DNA of 64,000 bases from contig JANPBM010000051.1 in assembly GCA_031430435.1 (NCBI GenBank), forward strand, positions 40,349 through 104,348, written 5' to 3'. This stretch comes from JANNVK01 sp031430435 (GTDB lineage Bacteria; Acidobacteriota; Blastocatellia; Pyrinomonadales; Pyrinomonadaceae). The position numbers and the translations under genes are program-made. The notes beneath the pieces are model-generated. The model did no database searches. It was given only the letters and a program-made list of their open reading frames with translations, and had not been told where the DNA came from. Positions 35,460 through 44,422 of the stretch are shown here, piece by piece; position 1 is the first letter of the stretch; every line of letters begins with the position of its first letter.

Positions 35460-36833
35460 CTAAAACAATTCGTCCAACGCTTCTTCAACAGTTTTTACGC
35501 CGATAACTCGCGTTCCCAAAAGTTTTTCCAATCCGGTTTTATTGGTTGCCGGAACAATCAGTTTTTTGAAGCCGAGCGTTTGTGCTTCTCTCGCCCGTGA
35601 TTGTGCTTGCAGAACACCGCGAACTTCGCCGGTTAAACCGACTTCGCCGAAAACTGCGACATCGGGCGGAATCGTGATATTTCGGTAACTTGATGCAATT
35701 GCAACAATTACGCCCAAATCCGCCGCAGGTTCGTCAATTTCTAAACCGCCTGCAACATTGACATAAACATCATCGTTACCAAGCTGAAAACCGACTCTTT
35801 TCTCCAAAACCGCGATCAAAAGCGACAGGCGATTATAATCAAAACCTTGTGCCATTCGCCTCGCATTGCCGAACTTGGTTGATGAAACCAACGCTTGAAT
35901 TTCAACCAGCATCGGACGCGTTCCTTCCATACAAACCGTGACGATTGAACCGCTTGCGTCTTTCGGTCGTTCTTGCAGAAACACTTCCGACGGATTGCTG
36001 ACAGGCTTCAATCCTTCGTTCGTCATCTCAAAAATCCCGATTTCGTTTGCGGCTCCGAACCGATTTTTGGTCGCTCTGATAATTCGATGGTTGTGGTGTC
36101 GGTCGCCTTCAAAATACAAAACGGTGTCAACAATATGTTCCAACGCTTTCGGTCCCGCAATCGAACCTTCTTTGGTAACGTGTCCGATTAAAAAAACGGG
36201 CGTTGAGGTTGATTTGGCGAAAATCATAAATTGACCTGCAACTTCGCGGACTTGCGAAACACTTCCGGCGGCGGATTCGATCTTCGGCGAAAACACGGTC
36301 TGAATCGAATCAACGATGACGACATCAGGCTTTAGTTTGTCGGTTTCAATCAAAATCGATCCAAGATTTGTTTCGGGTAAAAGGTACAAATTTTCGGCGT
36401 TTATGCCGAGTCGTTCGCCACGCATTTTTATCTGTCGTTCAGATTCTTCGCCCGAAACATAAAGTACTTTCCAACCTTTTTGGCTAAGTTTATCGGCAGT
36501 TTGGGCAACCAACGTAGATTTGCCGATTCCGGGCGAACCGCCGATTAAAACGAGCGAACCGGCGACAATTCCGCCGCCCAAAACTCGGTCAAATTCGTCA
36601 ATTCCGCTGGTCGTGCGGTCATCGTCTTGCGGAACAATATCGTTATAAGCAATCGGTTTTGATTCGCGTAAGTTGTTGAGAATGCTCGAAGTTTTTGCCG
36701 AAACTCGCGTGTCGCGGAACTTTTCTTCAACAAAAGAATTCCATTCTTCGCAAGCCGTACAGCGTCCTTGCCATTTTCGTTCTTGGTGTCCGCAATTTTG
36801 ACAGACGTAGATTGTGTTAGGTTGTTTTGCCAT
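35460..36833 (-). CDS. radA: DNA repair ATPase RadA (Sms)
   Basis: 457 residues, full length. It has an N-terminal zinc finger (CQNCGHQERKWQGRCTAC), RecA-like core with Walker A GGSPGIGKSTL, the RadA signature KNRFG, and a C-terminal Lon-like domain. RadA is a helicase-like ATPase that extends recombination intermediates in homologous repair. Leftward; upstream it faces the SDR gene across 67 bases. Confidence 0.96.
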   Translation of the reverse strand: MAKQPNTIYVCQNCGHQERKWQGRCTACEEWNSFVEEKFRDTRVSAKTSSILNNLRESKPIAYNDIVPQDDDRTTSGIDEFDRVLGGGIVAGSLVLIGGSPGIGKSTLVAQTADKLSQKGWKVLYVSGEESERQIKMRGERLGINAENLYLLPETNLGSILIETDKLKPDVVIVDSIQTVFSPKIESAAGSVSQVREVAGQFMIFAKSTSTPVFLIGHVTKEGSIAGPKALEHIVDTVLYFEGDRHHNHRIIRATKNRFGAANEIGIFEMTNEGLKPVSNPSEVFLQERPKDASGSIVTVCMEGTRPMLVEIQALVSSTKFGNARRMAQGFDYNRLSLLIAVLEKRVGFQLGNDDVYVNVAGGLEIDEPAADLGVIVAIASSYRNITIPPDVAVFGEVGLTGEVRGVLQAQSRAREAQTLGFKKLIVPATNKTGLEKLLGTRVIGVKTVEEALDELF

Positions 36834-36848
36834 TGTTATTAAAACAAT

Positions 36849-36897
36849 GCAAAATTAAAAATTATTTTGCATTTTACATTTTGAATTTTACATTGAA
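36849..36897. repeat. Imperfect heptanucleotide run in the radA-SDR gap
   Basis: Successive 7-base units ATTTTGC, ATTTTAC, ATTTTGA, ATTTTAC occupy most of the promoter space between the two divergent genes. This belongs to a class of simple repeats also seen in pabB and other places here. Confidence 0.6.
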
Positions 36898-36900
36898 AGT

Positions 36901-37476
36901 ATGCCTGCACCAAGTATTCACGGATTTTCCGAAAAAGTAGCGCTTATAATCAACGGTTCCGACGGAATCGGTCGAGCGGCGGCGATGCAATTAGCGTTGC
37001 AAGGTTGTTATGTAATTTGTTCGTTTGTAAAGACTTCGGACACTCAAATCGATGCTTTGAACGAGCTGAAATCGCTCGGAACATTGGCGAATGCGTTTGA
37101 ATTTACCGACGCAAAAACGCTGATTGACGAAGTTGACAGTTTATTCGGGCGAATAGATTTGCTTGTAAATTGCGTAAAAAGCGACGCAGATTCGGCGTTT
37201 GAGATTGAAACGATTACACAAGCGAGTTTGCGTTTAATGCAACCGCGTCCGAAAGGTTTGATCGTAAACGTCGTGTCGGAAAATCAACAAGTTCATTTTG
37301 TTGAAAACTTACCGAAACATTTCAGACAAAACACGATTGTAACCAAAGCAAACAAAGATGTTATTGAACACGAACTTTTTGTTTCAAACAATAACGACGA
37401 CATTGCCCGCGTTGTTTTATTTTTCCTTTCAAACGAATCAAAGGCGTTGAACCGGCAAGTTTTGTTTACGGATTAG
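36901..37476 (+). CDS. Short-chain dehydrogenase/reductase-like protein, degenerate active site
   Basis: 191 residues. The Rossmann start VALIINGSDGIGRAAAMQLALQG and NVVS region follow the SDR fold, and the end LNRQVLFTD resembles the family terminus. The catalytic YxxxK is not evident, so the enzyme may be inactive or altered. The last 30 bases are repeated, with five synonymous differences, at 38952-38981 beyond a two-gene cassette, which suggests the 3' end of the gene was an insertion site. Confidence 0.65.
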   Translation: MPAPSIHGFSEKVALIINGSDGIGRAAAMQLALQGCYVICSFVKTSDTQIDALNELKSLGTLANAFEFTDAKTLIDEVDSLFGRIDLLVNCVKSDADSAFEIETITQASLRLMQPRPKGLIVNVVSENQQVHFVENLPKHFRQNTIVTKANKDVIEHELFVSNNNDDIARVVLFFLSNESKALNRQVLFTD

Positions 37477-38057
37477 GAAAAGAAGTTGAAAACCGATTCT
37501 TTTTTCTCTGAGAGGTCAAACCGCGAAAGTCTGATGCGGAATTCCGCACGTTTCAAAATTGACCAATCTTCACGCTCGGCAATCGTACCGTGAACTTCGC
37601 GTAAAAGTTGGAGAACTTCTTTGAGGGCGAGTTTATTTGGTATTGAATCTTTCCGAATATCTCTGATTAGAGTTTCAAAAAATCCGAGTATAAAAAAAAG
37701 GATAATATAAAGCATTGAGGTAAACAAAATTGAAAAATCCGAAGCACCAACTGTTAGACTCTTAAAAATAGAAAAACCCTTAAAAAAAAGTGAATAGAAA
37801 TCAAATAATAATAAAGAGCCAGCTAATCCTTGCATTATTCTGAATAGCAAAATTTGCTGAAATATTCTGGGATTTTCTATCTTTTCTCTCAATTCCTCAG
37901 CAAGTTTCAATAAACTTTCCAAATCTTCTTCGCTACTTTGCTTAATTTCTTCGGCAATTTCTTCTTTACGCAAAATTTCAATTATTTCAAATTCTTCGTC
38001 AGAAAATTCTTTTATATTTTTTATTTTATTTTGAATATCTGCTTGTGTCGTAGCCAT
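37473..38057 (-). CDS. Coiled-coil membrane protein of the GTPase cassette
   Basis: 194 residues from the ATG at 38057, which leaves 4 bases to the GTPase stop; the longer frame would overlap that gene. The N-terminal part is helical and charged (IKEFSDEEFEIIEILRKEEIAEE...). About two membrane helices follow (around residues 70-90 and 108-135), then a charged C terminus. Function unknown. It shares a two-gene operon with a P-loop GTPase. Its 3' end overlaps the SDR stop by 4 bases. Confidence 0.7.
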   Translation of the reverse strand: MATTQADIQNKIKNIKEFSDEEFEIIEILRKEEIAEEIKQSSEEDLESLLKLAEELREKIENPRIFQQILLFRIMQGLAGSLLLFDFYSLFFKGFSIFKSLTVGASDFSILFTSMLYIILFFILGFFETLIRDIRKDSIPNKLALKEVLQLLREVHGTIAEREDWSILKRAEFRIRLSRFDLSEKKESVFNFFS

Positions 38058-38061
38058 CTTT

Positions 38062-38877
38062 TTATTTGCTGTAATTCGCCATTTCGGCGGCAAAGTTTGC
38101 GATTAAATGATCGCGTTCTTCAACTTTCAATACGCTTGGTTGTGTCGTGTTGTTCCATTCAAAATCGTTCAGGCACGCACAAACGGGAACGGTTTCCCAA
38201 CGAAAATTATCTGTTCCGACCTGTGTTTGCAAGTCTTTCAAGCGTTTGGCAAACTTGCTTTTGCCGTTTGGCGAATAATACTCTCTCGCTTCTGCAAGTT
38301 TATCACAAAACAAATCGGCTTTTGTAACCGCGACCAACAACCATTTCGGTTTTTTGTGTTTATTGATTGATTTTCGGATAATTTCGCAAGTGTCGTCTAA
38401 ATCTTTAAGTTCTTGTTTAAGTTGATGTTGCCGAAAATCTTCGATAGTTTGCAGGTTAGCTTCTTTAATCAATAAATTTCGTGCTTCGGGACTTCGGATG
38501 TCTGTAAATCCGTTTGAAACAACGTGAATCACACCGTCAACGCCGTGTTTGCCGAGAAAAATTTCGTCCAAACCTTGCAAACGCGGAGAATCGTCTTGTC
38601 CGGGCAAAACTGAAATCGCCATTCGCGGTTTATCTTTTTTCAAACTTTTGGAAAGTTTTCCTTTTTCAACCGATTGCGAAGGTTTTGGCGGTTGATAACC
38701 GTGTTCAAAACCTTTTCCGCTCAAAAAATCGAGCAAAACGCTTTTTCCCGCACCGCTCAAACCTGTAAAAACAATCCGTTTTTTGCCGAATACTTTGCTC
38801 CAAGCGTCTTTTGCGTCATCCCGACCTTTGTATAATTCTTTGATTGCGGGAATAATCCAAGTCAAATTTTCGATCAT
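38062..38877 (-). CDS. P-loop GTPase-like protein of the GTPase cassette
   Basis: 271 residues. GLSGAGKS (39-46) is a P-loop; VTKAD (about 183-187) is the base-specificity motif expected for guanine. Switch II is atypical: LPGQDDSP where DxxG would be expected. The domain is Ras-like in order but with diverged catalytic residues. It heads a two-gene leftward operon with the coiled-coil membrane protein, so they may act as a membrane-linked nucleotide switch. No family name can be given. Confidence 0.75.
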   Translation of the reverse strand: MIENLTWIIPAIKELYKGRDDAKDAWSKVFGKKRIVFTGLSGAGKSVLLDFLSGKGFEHGYQPPKPSQSVEKGKLSKSLKKDKPRMAISVLPGQDDSPRLQGLDEIFLGKHGVDGVIHVVSNGFTDIRSPEARNLLIKEANLQTIEDFRQHQLKQELKDLDDTCEIIRKSINKHKKPKWLLVAVTKADLFCDKLAEAREYYSPNGKSKFAKRLKDLQTQVGTDNFRWETVPVCACLNDFEWNNTTQPSVLKVEERDHLIANFAAEMANYSK

Positions 38878-39017
38878 TTAATTTTTTTAACCTCGTGAGC
38901 TGTTTGAAAAAATGTTATGCCGTAACGGGCTTTTTGTCAAAAAGACTTAGATTGAACCGACAAGTTTTATTCACCGATTAACGCCCGAAATTAAATTCGT
39001 GTTAAAATTTTTTAGTT

Positions 39018-40130
39018 ATGAAAATTGACCTTATTATTATCAGAATTGGATTTATAATTTTATTGGGTTTAATGGGTTATTTAATAAATCCTCTCCAAGA
39101 AGCACAAAGATTTTCGGACATCGAGCCTGAAAATAAACGACTTATCTCCATTGTTATCGGATTTGTAATCGCGGCTTTTATTATTGCTTTTGAGATGCGT
39201 GTCCGGCGGGCATCGCTCAAAACTTTGATCGGGGCGGCGATTGGTTCGATTCTCGGCATTGTCGGCGCGTATTTAATCGGAATGCTGATCAGCAACCAAG
39301 ACACGCGGGCTGTGCCGGCGGAGATGAAAACTTTTTTGACGCTGTGTATGGCGTTTTTTATGGGTTATATCGGGTTGATGGTCGGCGCGGCGAAAGGCGA
39401 ATATATCGATTTGTCGGTGCTGGGCGGGATTTTTTCCGATAAAAACGTGCCGCGAGATTACAAAATTCTCGATACTTCCGTGATTATCGACGGCAGAATC
39501 GCCGATGTCGCGGAAACCGGATTTTTGGGCGGAACGCTGATTATTCCGCAGTTTATTTTGACCGAACTCCAACAAGTCGCCGATTCGCCCGATTCGTCGA
39601 AACGCCAACGCGGTCGGCGCGGACTCGATATGCTCCAACGGCTTCGCAACAATTCAAAAGTCGATATTCAGATTATCGAAACCGATTTTCCCGCCGTCAA
39701 AGAAGTTGATTTAAAGCTCATCGAACTCGGCAAACAGCTCGAAGCAGTAATTGTTACCAACGATTTTAACCTTAACAAAGTTTCTCAACTTCGCGGCGTT
39801 GACGTGCTGAACATAAACGAGTTAGCCAACGCTCTGAAACCCGTTGTGTTGCCCGGCGAAGCGATGAAAGTCTTTATTTTAAAAGAAGGAAAAGAGTATA
39901 ATCAAGGTGTTGCGTATCTTGACGACGGGACGATGGTTGTCGTGGACAACGCCCGCAAACTTATCGGTAAAAATGCCGAGGTTGCCGTTACATCGGTTTT
40001 GCAAACAACCGCCGGAAAGATGATCTTCGGCAGACTTTGGGAAGAAAACGGCGAATATAACAGCGATCCGAACTTAAACATCCACGATTCACGGACACCC
40101 GGAATGAAACGTTCGCAACGGGAGTTTTAA
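39018..40130 (+). CDS. PIN-TRAM domain membrane protein (YacL-like)
   Basis: 370 residues. Four N-terminal membrane helices precede a PIN nuclease domain (about 150-270; DTSVIIDGRIADV, IIPQFILTELQQVAD, VIVTNDFNLNKV). A TRAM domain comes last (VAYLDDGTMVVVDNARKLIGK...), a RNA-binding beta-barrel. This is the YacL layout found near cysS/ispD in many bacteria. It is the first gene of the rightward ispD-ispF group here. A TAAAAT box (39003-39008) sits 9 bases before the ATG. Confidence 0.9.
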   Translation: MKIDLIIIRIGFIILLGLMGYLINPLQEAQRFSDIEPENKRLISIVIGFVIAAFIIAFEMRVRRASLKTLIGAAIGSILGIVGAYLIGMLISNQDTRAVPAEMKTFLTLCMAFFMGYIGLMVGAAKGEYIDLSVLGGIFSDKNVPRDYKILDTSVIIDGRIADVAETGFLGGTLIIPQFILTELQQVADSPDSSKRQRGRRGLDMLQRLRNNSKVDIQIIETDFPAVKEVDLKLIELGKQLEAVIVTNDFNLNKVSQLRGVDVLNINELANALKPVVLPGEAMKVFILKEGKEYNQGVAYLDDGTMVVVDNARKLIGKNAEVAVTSVLQTTAGKMIFGRLWEENGEYNSDPNLNIHDSRTPGMKRSQREF

Positions 40131-40137
40131 GGAAAAT

Positions 40138-40620
40138 ATGAACGAAGAAAAATTAGATTTAATATTAACTGTAGTTTCAGGTTTGAAACTGCAAGTTGAA
40201 AAAATGGAAAAGCAGAATGTTGCATTTCGCAGTGAAATTCGGCAAGATATGTCTGAGTTTCGCAGTGAAATTCGGCAAGATGTTGCGGAATTTCGTAACG
40301 AAGTTAAACAAGATGTTGCGGAATTACGATCGGAACTTCGGCAAACCACTAAGACTTTACAAGCAGAAAACGCCGAACTAAGGAAAATGATAAAAGCCGT
40401 GAATCAGCGAATCAATTTAGTTGAAAAACAAATAATTCAAATCGCAATTGAAATTAAAGAAGAAGTCAGAAACGAAATTCAAAAACTTAGCAAGCGAATG
40501 GAAATTTTGGAATCGGAAACTTTGTTTGCCCGACGCGACGGATTTGATAACCTGACTGAGTTACGCAAAATTGAAACAAGACTTTTCCAAGTTGAACGAA
40601 AGGTCGGTTTAGCCGCTTGA
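40138..40620 (+). CDS. Coiled-coil protein with 11-residue repeats
   Basis: 160 residues, almost all predicted coiled coil. The segment FRSEIRQDMSEFRSEIRQD shows an 11-residue period, and the DNA carries matching 33-base repeats. Such hendecad coils form long bundles. It lies 7 bases after the PIN-TRAM gene and its end overlaps the ispD frame; function unknown. Confidence 0.6.
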   Translation: MNEEKLDLILTVVSGLKLQVEKMEKQNVAFRSEIRQDMSEFRSEIRQDVAEFRNEVKQDVAELRSELRQTTKTLQAENAELRKMIKAVNQRINLVEKQIIQIAIEIKEEVRNEIQKLSKRMEILESETLFARRDGFDNLTELRKIETRLFQVERKVGLAA

Positions 40621-40622
40621 TT

Positions 40623-41297
40623 ATGAACACAGCGATTATTGTCGCCGCCGGCAGCGGTGTCAGGTTTGGCTCGAAAACGCCGAAACAATTCCTTGAGATT
40701 CTCGGCAAACCGCTGATTATTCACACCTTATTTGCGTTTGAAAATTGTCCGCAGATCGACGCAATCGTCCTTGTTTTATCGTCAACCGAGACGGCGAATT
40801 TCCTTAAAATCGTCGGCAAATATAAACTTAAAAAACTGGTGAAAATTGTTTCGGGCGGAAAGTCGCGGGCAGAATCCGTGTCAAAAGGTTTCAACGCGAT
40901 TCGCCCGACAAACGCCGAAATTATTGCCGTTCACGACGGAGCAAGACCTTGTGTAACGCCCGCAGAAATCTCGCAAACCATTGAAAAGGCGCGAGAAACA
41001 GGCGCGGCGTGTTTGGTCGCAAACGTTACCGATACGATTAAGGAAATTGCGGACGGCAAAATTATCCGCACGATCGACCGCGATAAACTTCGCCGCGCTT
41101 TAACTCCGCAAGCCTTTCGCTACGATATTTTGAAACGCGCGTTGTCAGAGAACGACCTCGCCGAAAGCGTGACGGACGAATGTTGTTTGGTTGAAAAACT
41201 CGGCATTGAAGTTTCAATCACGCAAGGGAAGTCAACCAACATAAAAGTTACAACACAGGAAGATTTGGCGATTGCCGAACAAATTTTGAAACGATAG
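40623..41297 (+). CDS. ispD: 2-C-methyl-D-erythritol 4-phosphate cytidylyltransferase
   Basis: 224 residues from the ATG at 40623 (a TTG six bases earlier is less likely). The nucleotide-binding start AAGSGVRFGSKTPKQFLEI is typical, with HDGARP and an Arg-containing C-terminal part. It makes CDP-methylerythritol in the MEP isoprenoid pathway. A coiled-coil gene lies on each side, while ispF is one gene further on. Confidence 0.95.
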   Translation: MNTAIIVAAGSGVRFGSKTPKQFLEILGKPLIIHTLFAFENCPQIDAIVLVLSSTETANFLKIVGKYKLKKLVKIVSGGKSRAESVSKGFNAIRPTNAEIIAVHDGARPCVTPAEISQTIEKARETGAACLVANVTDTIKEIADGKIIRTIDRDKLRRALTPQAFRYDILKRALSENDLAESVTDECCLVEKLGIEVSITQGKSTNIKVTTQEDLAIAEQILKR

Positions 41298-41333
41298 CGT
41301 AGTCCGGTATGGTTAGATTTGGAGGAGAATAAT

Positions 41334-41762
41334 ATGAATTCCGAGCAAGATACTTTGCCGAACATCGAAAACCTGTTTAGTTTATTGAAAACCGTACACG
41401 AAGAAGTAAAACTTATTCGTCGTGATGTCGATGAATCGCGTCGAGATACAAAAGAACAAATTGATGAATTACGTCGAGACACAAAAGAACAAATCGACGG
41501 TTTACGCCGGGAAGTCGATGGTTTACGACAAGAAGTTTACGGCTTGCGTCAAGAGATTAAGCAAATTAAAGCCGAAATGAACGAGAAGTTTGAAAGCAAT
41601 CGGTTGGAAATGATGAGCGTTCGCGTACAACTCGATCGGCTTGATGCCCAATCTCACGAAATGTTAGGTTTCGCTTACAACAATCGGGCAGATGTCAGTA
41701 TTTTACGCGAAGAAGTTTCAGCGTGGGCAAAAGATGTCAGAAAGTTGCAAGGCGTAATTTAA
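41334..41762 (+). CDS. Coiled-coil protein with heptad repeats, between ispD and ispF
   Basis: 142 residues from the ATG at 41334 with GGAGGAG before it. Nearly all heptad coiled coil (IDELRRDTKEQIDGLRREVDG). The DNA shows near-identical 33-42-base units. The stop overlaps the ispF start by one base (TAATG). It resembles small coiled-coil proteins inserted in isoprenoid operons, but no function is known. Confidence 0.65.
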   Translation: MNSEQDTLPNIENLFSLLKTVHEEVKLIRRDVDESRRDTKEQIDELRRDTKEQIDGLRREVDGLRQEVYGLRQEIKQIKAEMNEKFESNRLEMMSVRVQLDRLDAQSHEMLGFAYNNRADVSILREEVSAWAKDVRKLQGVI

Positions 41763-42238
41763 TGTTTAGAATCGGTTTTGGAAATGATATTCATCGCCTT
41801 GAAGCGCATCGTCCGTTGATTTTGGGCGGAGTTTTGCTTGAATCGGAACTCGGCGCGGTCGGGCATTCGGACGCGGACGCTTTGACGCACGCCATTACGG
41901 ACGCGATTTTGGGTGCGTTGGCTCTCGGCGACATCGGTTCGCATTTTTCCGATAAAGACGCGCGTTGGAAAGATTGCGACAGTTTTGTTTTTCTCGCGCA
42001 TACCGTTAAGTTGATGAAAGATAAAGGTTTTGCGGTCGGCAATGTTGATTCGACCATCAGTTTGGAACGTCCGAAACTTCGCCCGTATATTGATGCGATG
42101 CGCGAAAAACTGGCGGAATGTTTAGAAATTGAATTCGCCTGCGTCAGCGTTAAAGCCAAGACAGGCGAATTGGTTGACGCAGTCGGCGAATCGCGGGCGA
42201 TAAAAGCCGAAGCCGTTGTGTTGTTGATTAAAAACTAA
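41762..42238 (+). CDS. ispF: 2-C-methyl-D-erythritol 2,4-cyclodiphosphate synthase
   Basis: 158 residues, normal for the family. Zn ligands are in GFGNDIHRLE (Asp9, His11) and the family motif GHSDADALTHAITDAILGA is intact. The chosen start overlaps the preceding stop (TAATG); the longer frame has no support. Works after IspD in the MEP pathway. The stop overlaps the convergent leftward gene by 4 bases. Confidence 0.95.
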   Translation: MFRIGFGNDIHRLEAHRPLILGGVLLESELGAVGHSDADALTHAITDAILGALALGDIGSHFSDKDARWKDCDSFVFLAHTVKLMKDKGFAVGNVDSTISLERPKLRPYIDAMREKLAECLEIEFACVSVKAKTGELVDAVGESRAIKAEAVVLLIKN

Positions 42239-42675
42239 GCCCAATTACTCGGCGGCGGTTGCGGCGGCTGAAACATATTGCGATTCAGCTCATTCGTCAA
42301 ATAAAATTGTTTACCTTTTTCCCCGAATAAAAACCAAAGTCCGTAAACGCCTAAAGCCGTTCCGAACGGAATGCTCGGCAGGGAAAGAATGCTCGATATA
42401 ATTCCCCAAGTTCTCGCGTTTGGTTTTTCTTTGAACATTTTCCAACCTGCAATAAAATCAATTAACGCAAAAATAAATACTACAACTGCGGCAATTACGC
42501 CGATAACAATAAATATGCTTCCCAAAAATTGATCGTCTTGTTTGTGCGAATTGGTCACGGCGAAAACGCCCAACCCGCCGTAAACTAAGGCGATAAATAC
42601 TCCGCCGATTAGTTTTAAGCCGCCCATTACCAACAATAAAATGCCGATTATTTTGTTATGGTCTTTTGATGTCAT
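42235..42675 (-). CDS. Small four-helix membrane protein, unknown
   Basis: 146 residues from the ATG at 42675, at the edge of a family A element; the longer frame is encoded by that repeat and is unlikely. About four membrane helices and a Pro/Gln-rich tail (QPPQPPPSNWA). No known family. Separated from the thiolase gene by the palindromic element. Confidence 0.65.
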   Translation of the reverse strand: MTSKDHNKIIGILLLVMGGLKLIGGVFIALVYGGLGVFAVTNSHKQDDQFLGSIFIVIGVIAAVVVFIFALIDFIAGWKMFKEKPNARTWGIISSILSLPSIPFGTALGVYGLWFLFGEKGKQFYLTNELNRNMFQPPQPPPSNWA

Positions 42676-42698
42676 AATAATTCTACTCGATAATACCT

Positions 42699-42776
42699 GT
42701 CCAACATACTTTAGTTTGTTGATGTCTTTAACTTGATTCAAGCTATGGTTGATTGACAAGCTAAAGCGTGTCGTAC
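42699..42776. repeat. Family A element overlapping the thiolase 3' end
   Basis: 78 bases in the reverse orientation of the 7.8-kb copies (CAACATACTTTAGTTTGTTG first, then TGACAAGCTAAAGCGTGTCG). The last codons of the thiolase (YDTL and stop TAG at 42761-42763) lie inside its outer hairpin. Confidence 0.8.
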
Positions 42777-43963
42777 TTCTCTACTGCCAACGCGACCGAA
42801 TTTCCGCCGCCTAAACAAAGTGCCGCAACTCCGCGTTTTGCTCCGCGTCGTTTCATTTCGTGGAGTAATGTCGTTAAAACTCGGCTGCCCGAATTTCCGA
42901 TGGCGTGTCCCAAGGCGACTGCTCCGCCATTGACGTTTACTTTGGCAATATCCAACCCTAACTCTTGCATTACGCCTAAGGCTTGGACGGAAAAGGCTTC
43001 GTTCAATTCAAATAAATCGACGCTTTCCATTGTCCAATTTGCTTTTTTCAAGACATTCAAAACGCCTTGGACAGGCGCCATCATTATCAATTTCGGTTCA
43101 ATGCCCGAAGTAGCCGACGCGACAACTCTCGCCAATGGTTCAACGCCTAACTCTTTTGCTTTCTCTGCCGAAGTAACGACGATTGCCGACGCGCCGTCGT
43201 TGACACCCGGAGCGTTTCCGGCTGTTACGGTTCCGCCGTCGCGTTTAAATGCCGGTTTTAATCTGCCTAAACTTTCGGCGGTCGTGTCCGGTCGGACAGG
43301 TTCATCGTAATCCAAAATAATCGGGTCGCCTTTGCGTTGCGGAATCGAGACGGGAACTATCTCGTCTTTGAATCGTCCGTTGGCTTGCGCGTCAACGGCT
43401 TTTTTGTGCGAATCGGCGGCGTAAATATCTTGGGCTTCGCGTGAAATCACATACTTTTCGGCGACAATTTCGCCCGTGTTGCCCATATGCCAATTCTCGA
43501 ACGGACACCATAACCCGTCGTGAATCATTAAATCAGTCGCGGTTTGGTTGCCCATTCGGAAACCTTCGCGGGCAGTTTGCAAGGCGTACGGAATGTTTGA
43601 CATCGATTCCATTCCGCCCGCGACAATAATTTCCGCGTCGCCGAGTTGAATTGCCTGAGCCGCCAAAGCAACCGCCCGCAGTCCCGAACCGCAGACCATA
43701 TTTATTGTCAACGCCGAAACTTCGGGCGGCAAACCTGCTTTCATCGCCGCTTGACGCGCGGGCGCTTGTCCGATTCCGGCTTGGACAACGCATCCAAAAA
43801 TAACTTCGTCCACATCGGCGGGCGAAACGTTTGCGGCTTCAACCGCCGCTTTGATGGCAATCGCTCCCAAATCCGGAGCGGTCAAGCCTTTCAGTATTCC
43901 TTGAAACTTTCCGGTCGGCGTGCGTTTGGCGCTAATAATTACTGCATCTCTTAATTCTGACAT
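42761..43963 (-). CDS. Acetyl-CoA acetyltransferase (thiolase)
   Basis: 400 residues. Nucleophile Cys91 in NMVCGSGLRA, the GGMESMSN segment, His in GGAVALGHAIGNSG and the second Cys in LCLGGGNS are all present. It forms or cleaves acetoacetyl-CoA; it could serve leucine/ketone degradation (HMG-CoA lyase at 31188) or polyester or mevalonate-type use. The C terminus has been reshaped by a palindromic repeat that supplies the stop. Monocistronic. Confidence 0.94.
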   Translation of the reverse strand: MSELRDAVIISAKRTPTGKFQGILKGLTAPDLGAIAIKAAVEAANVSPADVDEVIFGCVVQAGIGQAPARQAAMKAGLPPEVSALTINMVCGSGLRAVALAAQAIQLGDAEIIVAGGMESMSNIPYALQTAREGFRMGNQTATDLMIHDGLWCPFENWHMGNTGEIVAEKYVISREAQDIYAADSHKKAVDAQANGRFKDEIVPVSIPQRKGDPIILDYDEPVRPDTTAESLGRLKPAFKRDGGTVTAGNAPGVNDGASAIVVTSAEKAKELGVEPLARVVASATSGIEPKLIMMAPVQGVLNVLKKANWTMESVDLFELNEAFSVQALGVMQELGLDIAKVNVNGGAVALGHAIGNSGSRVLTTLLHEMKRRGAKRGVAALCLGGGNSVALAVEKYDTL

Positions 43964-44422
43964 AGTTATAAATTCCTTTTAATAATTAACTTTTAATCTG
44001 ACAAGTATAAACCAAATGTCCAACATACTTTAGTTTGTTGATGTCTCTAACCTCATTCAAGTTTGAGTTGATTCGACAAGCTGAAGCGTGTCGTACATTG
44101 AGTCCGACATACTTTAGTTTGTTGATGTCTCTAACAATATTCAAGTTTGAGTTGATTCGACAAGCTGAAGCGTGTCGTACATCGAGTTAAACCTTTAATA
44201 AAATTTGAAACGTTTAATTTAATCAAATCAATGGCTTAATTATAACAAACTTGCCGAGATTTAGCATAAATGAAAAAAATATGAAAAAAAATTAAAAAAA
44301 CGTGTAATTTTTCGGCGATTTTTATCATATATAAATAGAAAGTAAAATTTTCGGGAAAACATCTGTGTTTTTATACAATTATTCTACTTTTGTAAATAAA
44401 AAAATAACAATGGAGAAATATT
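43964..44422. other. Intergenic region with two family A repeats
   Basis: Two consecutive family A elements (44017-44096 and 44103-44180), then an AT-rich stretch (44200-44400) that probably holds the promoter of the unknown gene at 44423, which has GGAGAA before its ATG. Confidence 0.7.
44017..44180. repeat. Two adjacent family A elements
   Basis: Same orientation as the copy at 42699, reversed relative to the 7.8-kb array. Each copy has the two hairpins, CAACATACTTTAGTTTGTTG and CGACAAGCTGAAGCGTGTCG. Confidence 0.8.

Larger units (their letters stand above)
37447..38981. repeat. Duplicated SDR 3' end flanking a two-gene cassette
   Basis: The 30-base segments 37447-37476 and 38952-38981 match at 25 positions and both encode LNRQVLFTD and a stop. 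All five differences are at third codon positions. A weaker match upstream (FLS before the shared part) can also be traced. The second copy is orphaned in the intergenic space behind the GTPase gene. The enclosed 1475 bases hold exactly the two leftward genes. Confidence 0.75.
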
